Part shown: one piece after another, positions 5,541 through 8,930 of the stretch
Layout of the letters: each line of letters begins with the position of its first letter
Position numbering within the stretch: position 1 is the stretch's first letter
Source of the DNA: an uncultured Collinsella sp.
GTDB lineage: Bacteria; Actinomycetota; Coriobacteriia; Coriobacteriales; Coriobacteriaceae
Direction: 5' to 3'
Assembly: GCA_902495545.1 (NCBI GenBank)
Contig: CABUXM010000078.1
Location: 1-8,930, forward strand
Length of the DNA: 8,930 nt
The notes under the pieces: model-generated
What the model was told of the DNA's origin: nothing
The model's input: the letters and a program-made list of their open reading frames with translations, nothing else
Databases searched by the model: none
Position numbers and translations under genes: made by a program

Positions 5541-5737
5541 TGGATAGCATGCGGCGAGAAACCAGCCATATATGATCGTCGCCAAAGCCCAATCGTCGTG
5601 CAAAAGCATCAACAAAGGCAGCGAAAGCCGGCTATGGCCTTATGCATCAATCTTTGGCTGCTGAAAACTCCGTTTTTTGCACGTCGCCCCAAGCACCACC
5701 CTCACCCAGCGGCTGATCCGCCGTAAACCGAGGACGA
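5541..5737. other. Intergenic stretch without a convincing gene
   Basis: A plus-strand frame from ATG 5526 to 5726 (66 residues, basic and proline-rich at its end) and the end of the minus-strand frame mentioned above are the only ORFs here. Neither has a family resemblance or a well-placed ribosome site. No RNA gene or strong promoter was seen. Confidence 0.4.
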
Positions 5738-5806
5738 AAGGACCCGATGGGTTTCCCTCTGAATGCACTCCGCAGCACGAAGCCCCTTCCAAACGCGCGA
5801 AGCGCG
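5738..5806. repeat. Degenerate third copy (relic) of the palindromic element
   Basis: ACTCCGCAG (5767-5775) is identical to the left wing of copy B (5882-5890). It is followed by GAAGCCCC (5779-5786, compare GAAGCCC at 5898-5904) and CGCGC-GAA-GCGCG (5794-5806), which matches the central CGCAC-GAA-GTGCG hairpin in form. The right half of the core and a complementary right arm are missing. I read this as a decayed copy next to the intact one. Confidence 0.45.
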
Positions 5807-5852
5807 CCATTAATTCCCCCAGCCAGTAATCCGCCGAAGACCGGACATCGCA

Positions 5853-5979
5853 GGGCCCGCCATTAGTTTACTTTTAGGCACACTCCGCAGGACGCAAGAA
5901 GCCCTCGCCGCACGAAGTGCGCAGCGAGGGCTTCTTGCATGTCCGAGGACGTGCCTAAAAGTAAACTAATGGCGGGCCC
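5853..5979. repeat. 127-bp palindrome, copy B of the hypervariable-arm palindromic element; probable ppc terminator
   Basis: Arms 5853-5881 and 5951-5979 are 29-bp perfect reverse complements, unlike those of copy A in most positions. The wings ACTCCGCAGGAC (5882-5893) and ATGTCCGAGGAC (5939-5950) match copy A except for one base. The inner stem is GCAAGAAGCCCTCGC (5894-5908) with GCGAGGGCTTCTTGC (5924-5938), and the centre 5909-5923 is identical to copy A. Outer flanks also agree: CGCA just left of the arm and GGAC-R-ACTA just right. It lies 21 nt past the ppc stop. Its U-run is interrupted (CUUCUUG), so as a terminator it is weaker than copy A. Confidence 0.9.
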
Positions 5980-6000
5980 GGACGACTACAGGGCTATCGA

Positions 6001-8826
6001 TTACCCCGTGTTCTGCAGACCTGCCGAGACGCCGGTCACAGTCGAAAGAATCAGGCTCATGTACTCGGCCTTCTTCTCCTCGGCCATCTCGTCCTGGTTC
6101 ATACGCACCTCGCGAAGGGCGCGGACCTGGGCGATGGACAGGGCGTCGACGTAGGGGTTACGCACGCGAACGGCGCAGCCGAGCACGCGACGACGCTGCA
6201 GCGGCCATTCATCACCGACGATGGCAAGGACCCACTTACGGGTGAGCTGCATCTCGGTAAAGACCTTCTTGGACAGATCATCGCGGTCGCCCAGATGCAG
6301 ATACATCTTGGCGATGCGCTGATCGGTCTTAGCAATCGACATCTCGATGTTGTCGATAAAGGTGCGGAAGAACGGCCACTCCTGGTAGGCAGCCTTGAGC
6401 TGGTCAAGATCGCCAAGCTGCTCGCAGGCGGTGCCCAGACCGTACCAAGCGGCCAGGTTAATGCGCGCCTGGCTCCAGCTGAAGATCCACGGGATGGTAC
6501 GCAGGTCATCGAGCGACTTGGCGCCCAGACCGCGCTTGGCGGGACGCGAGCCGATCGGCAGCAGACCGACCTCGGTCAGCGGCGTCACGGTCGAGAACCA
6601 CGGTGTAAAGTCCTCGGTGTTCAGCAGGTCCAGATAGCGTTCGTGGCTTGCAGTGTTGAGCTTCTCGGCCATATCCCAGAACTTCTGCGTGGTCTCGGTG
6701 TTGGTCTTCTCGACACTCGGGGCCGACTGCAAAAGCGTTGCGGCGGCAACGGACTCAACATGGCGCTGAGCCAGCGTGCGGTTGCCGTAACGGGCAAAGA
6801 TGACTTCGCCCTGCTCGGTAAGCTTAAAGAAGCAGTTGACCGAACCCTTGGGCTGCGCCAGCACGGCCTTGTTGGCCGGGCCGCCGCCACGGCCCACGGC
6901 ACCGCCGCGACCGTGCATGAGCACCAGGTCGATATCGTTCTTCTCTGCCCACTTGGCGATGCGCTCCTGCGCGGAGTGCAGCGCGAGCATGGCCGTGGTA
7001 GGACCGGCATCCTTGGAAGAGTCGGAATAGCCCAGCATGACCTCCATGCGGCGGTTGGTCTGGGCAAGGCGCTTTTGCACCACGGGCAGCGTAAGCATCT
7101 GATCGAGCACGTCGATGCAGCCCTCGAGGTCCTCGAGCTGCTCGAACAACGGGATCACGTCGAGCTCGGGGACATCCTCCTCGTGTGCAAAGGACAGGTG
7201 CGCCAGCTCAAAGACGTCGGCCACATGCTGAGCGCTCTTGGTAAACGAGATGATGTAGCGGTGCGCCATCTTCTTGCCGTAGCGCTTTTGGATGGAGCCG
7301 ATAGCGCGGAAGGTATCGATGACCTCGCGCGTCATGGGCTGCAGGTCGCCATGGATACCGTTCTCGTGGATATCCTTAAGGGCGCGGGCATGCACCACGG
7401 AGTGCTGACGGAACTCCATCTCGACCATATGGAAGCCGAAGGACTCGACCTGCCAGATGATGGTTTGGACCGGGCCGTAGGCAGCACGGACGGCACCGCA
7501 GGCGGCCAGCGAACGCTGGACGACGCGCAGGTCATCCAGGAACTCGTCGGCGCTGTGGTACATGGTGTCGGTGATACGACGGACGGTGGCGTTCAGGCGG
7601 TCGGCCATGACGAGCATGACGGCGCGATGCGGCTCGTGCTCGGAGATCAGCTCGGCGCGGGCCGTGTAACGAGGGCTCATCTCGACCTGATGGTTCCACA
7701 GGTTAATGAGCTCGGCCGACGGCTTGCTGTAGGTAGCCTCGAGCGTGAGGTTGCGGCCGATGTGGCGGCACTTGTCCTCGAGCTTGAGCACCATGTGCGT
7801 AAAGTACTTGGCGGCGACCTCACGGCTCACCTTGGCGGTGACGTTGGGGTTACCGTCGCGGTCGGAACCGATCCAGCTGCCGGGATGGAAGAACGCCGGG
7901 CACAGCGGCGGCACAGTACCGGCCTTGTCGCCCAGCACCCAATCGTCAAAACGACGATAGATAACGGGGATAACGTCGAACAGCGTGTTATCGAAGATGT
8001 CGATGATGGTATCGGCTTCCTCGACCGGCGTGGGCTTCTTGAGCGCGATGGGACTCGTACGCACCAGGGCGTCGATCTCCTGCAGCATATGGCGCTCGTT
8101 CTCCACCAGGTCGGAGCCGCCCAGACGCGGACGCTCCTCCAGCAGGTTGGAGATACGGCGGATCTTGCCCTCGACGGCCTTACGACGGGCCTCGGTGGGA
8201 TGTGCGGTAAAGACAGGGTGGAACTCGAGCTTGTCGAGCAGCTCGTTGGCACCCTCGACACCCAGCTCATTCACCAGCTGGTGATAGGCAACGGTAAGCT
8301 CGTTGGCAGGATCGACCTCGGTATCGGTCGACGCACCGGCCTCGCGCTCGCGCAGCTGCGCCACACGGTAGTTCTCCTCCGACAGGTTTGCCAGATGGAA
8401 AAAGCTCGTAAAGGCGCGAACGATGACCTGCTGCTTATCGAGCGGCAGGCTGTCGATCAAATCGACGACCTCACGAAATGCCACGGCAGTGGGCTCGTCG
8501 GCGGTGGGCACGCCCTGCTCGTCGACGGCTTCGTCGGCAGCGCAGGTACCGGGGTTGCCGGCATTGACCACAATCTCGGCTGTCAAAATCTTGTCGAACA
8601 GGTCCGCGATCTCGGGATCATACTCGCTAAGCACACGGCGCTCCAGGCGCAAGAACAGCGCCAGATTGTCGCGCAGCTCCTCGGGGATCTCGATCTCGGC
8701 GAGACGCTCCCTGGACTCGGCATTCGAGCCGATTCGGTTAACGAGGCGGTTGACCACGGCAGCGACGCGCGCCGCGGCTTCGGGTACAGACTGGTTGCTT
8801 AGGTTCTCAGCCACGTTTCCTCCCAT
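6001..8826 (-). CDS. ppc: Phosphoenolpyruvate carboxylase
   Basis: This cytoplasmic enzyme carboxylates phosphoenolpyruvate with bicarbonate to oxaloacetate, refilling the C4 acid pool and feeding reductive succinate or aspartate formation. At 941 residues it is complete and slightly longer than the roughly 880-residue E. coli enzyme, partly because of an acidic insertion near residues 88-113. Key blocks are FTAHPTEARRKAVEGKI (206-222, catalytic His209), GSDRDGNPNVT (320-330), LGYSDSSKDAGPT (598-610), HGRGGAVGRGGGP (638-650), SWSQARINLAAWYGLG (783-798) and the C-terminal QNTG (938-941) needed for activity. Lys833, Arg889 and Asn939 align with E. coli residues of the aspartate/malate inhibition site, so feedback control is likely. 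The ATG at 8826 follows AAGGAGGA almost without spacing; GTG at 8814, four bases after GGGAGG, is an equally plausible start. It appears monocistronic. Confidence 0.97.
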   Translation of the reverse strand: MGGNVAENLSNQSVPEAAARVAAVVNRLVNRIGSNAESRERLAEIEIPEELRDNLALFLRLERRVLSEYDPEIADLFDKILTAEIVVNAGNPGTCAADEAVDEQGVPTADEPTAVAFREVVDLIDSLPLDKQQVIVRAFTSFFHLANLSEENYRVAQLREREAGASTDTEVDPANELTVAYHQLVNELGVEGANELLDKLEFHPVFTAHPTEARRKAVEGKIRRISNLLEERPRLGGSDLVENERHMLQEIDALVRTSPIALKKPTPVEEADTIIDIFDNTLFDVIPVIYRRFDDWVLGDKAGTVPPLCPAFFHPGSWIGSDRDGNPNVTAKVSREVAAKYFTHMVLKLEDKCRHIGRNLTLEATYSKPSAELINLWNHQVEMSPRYTARAELISEHEPHRAVMLVMADRLNATVRRITDTMYHSADEFLDDLRVVQRSLAACGAVRAAYGPVQTIIWQVESFGFHMVEMEFRQHSVVHARALKDIHENGIHGDLQPMTREVIDTFRAIGSIQKRYGKKMAHRYIISFTKSAQHVADVFELAHLSFAHEEDVPELDVIPLFEQLEDLEGCIDVLDQMLTLPVVQKRLAQTNRRMEVMLGYSDSSKDAGPTTAMLALHSAQERIAKWAEKNDIDLVLMHGRGGAVGRGGGPANKAVLAQPKGSVNCFFKLTEQGEVIFARYGNRTLAQRHVESVAAATLLQSAPSVEKTNTETTQKFWDMAEKLNTASHERYLDLLNTEDFTPWFSTVTPLTEVGLLPIGSRPAKRGLGAKSLDDLRTIPWIFSWSQARINLAAWYGLGTACEQLGDLDQLKAAYQEWPFFRTFIDNIEMSIAKTDQRIAKMYLHLGDRDDLSKKVFTEMQLTRKWVLAIVGDEWPLQRRRVLGCAVRVRNPYVDALSIAQVRALREVRMNQDEMAEEKKAEYMSLILSTVTGVSAGLQNTG

Positions 8827-8858
8827 TCCTCCTTCTATGCACGTAACATGCGGTATTC

Positions 8859-8864
8859 ATTATA
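8859..8864 (-). promoter_or_regulatory. -10 box of the ppc promoter
   Basis: Minus-strand TATAAT at 8864-8859 is a perfect consensus -10 hexamer, giving a start near 8852 and a leader of about 25-40 nt. No good -35 is found 16-18 bp upstream (GTCGAA is the best), which suggests dependence on an activator or simply a strong -10. Confidence 0.65.
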
Positions 8865-8874
8865 GGCGCTTGAG

Positions 8875-8918
8875 AAATACTTTCGACACTGATTGCGCTT
8901 TACCACACAAAAGTATTT
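8875..8918. promoter_or_regulatory. Inverted repeat over the ppc -35 region
   Basis: AAATACTTT (8875-8883) and AAAGTATTT (8910-8918) are perfect 9-bp reverse complements separated by 26 bp. They cover and lie just upstream of the -35 region of the ppc promoter, so a regulator could bind both arms. The AT-rich arms make chance agreement possible. Confidence 0.4.
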
Positions 8919-8930
8919 TCTGCATTGCAA

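Noticed and set aside
5526..5726. 66-residue plus-strand ORF in the larA upstream gap
   Set aside because: Poorly spaced ribosome site, low-complexity basic and proline-rich end, no recognisable family.
2930..5979. CRISPR array interpretation of conserved core with 29-bp variable parts
   Set aside because: The variable parts occur as inverted pairs around each core, there are only isolated copies kilobases apart, and no cas genes are present.
6295..8802. 835-residue open frame on the plus strand opposite ppc
   Set aside because: It is antisense to a fully conserved ppc gene. Such long shadows arise in high-GC genomes that avoid TTA, CTA and TCA codons; the translation has no recognisable domain and lacks upstream signals.

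Overview
The window is a high-GC bacterial chromosome segment. Gene content, the strong avoidance of TTA/CTA/TCA codons (which leaves long antisense shadow frames), and the actinobacterial-style proteins suggest a gut Coriobacteriia member, perhaps Collinsella or a relative. That placement is an inference from general character, not from a marker gene.

Layout. Positions 1-381 (+) hold the C-terminal end of a phosphoserine phosphatase (SerB). After a short promoter/operator region with a perfect 11-bp inverted repeat comes a tight plus-strand operon: larB (496-1278), larC (1289-2212) and a TetR-family regulator (2215-2754). Facing it on the minus strand is a second unit: larA (3857-5134), the nickel-pincer lactate racemase, followed by larD (3076-3807), a GlpF-type aquaglyceroporin. 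The two units converge on a 125-bp palindrome (2930-3054). Upstream of larA is an ~870-bp gap with a strand-specific terminator, a possible leader or decayed small ORF, paired direct repeats and a second long palindrome (5853-5979). The rest is ppc (6001-8826, minus), a complete phosphoenolpyruvate carboxylase with a consensus -10 box.

How the genes fit together. LarB starts nickel-pincer cofactor synthesis from nicotinic acid adenine dinucleotide. LarC should insert nickel, LarA uses the cofactor to interconvert D- and L-lactate, and LarD probably passes lactic acid through the membrane. LarE, the sulfur-inserting enzyme, is not in the window. LarC here ends after the N-terminal domain and lacks the C-terminal CTP-binding half, so the pathway is incomplete in this segment. 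The TetR protein is a likely local regulator.

Most unusual structure. The two long palindromes share a nearly constant ~68-bp asymmetric core and constant outer flanks, but carry different 29-bp arms that are perfectly self-complementary in each copy. Each sits exactly 21 nt past the stop codon of a minus-strand gene, in the same orientation. They look like members of a family of hypervariable-arm palindromes, and a degenerate third copy seems to lie at about 5738-5806.
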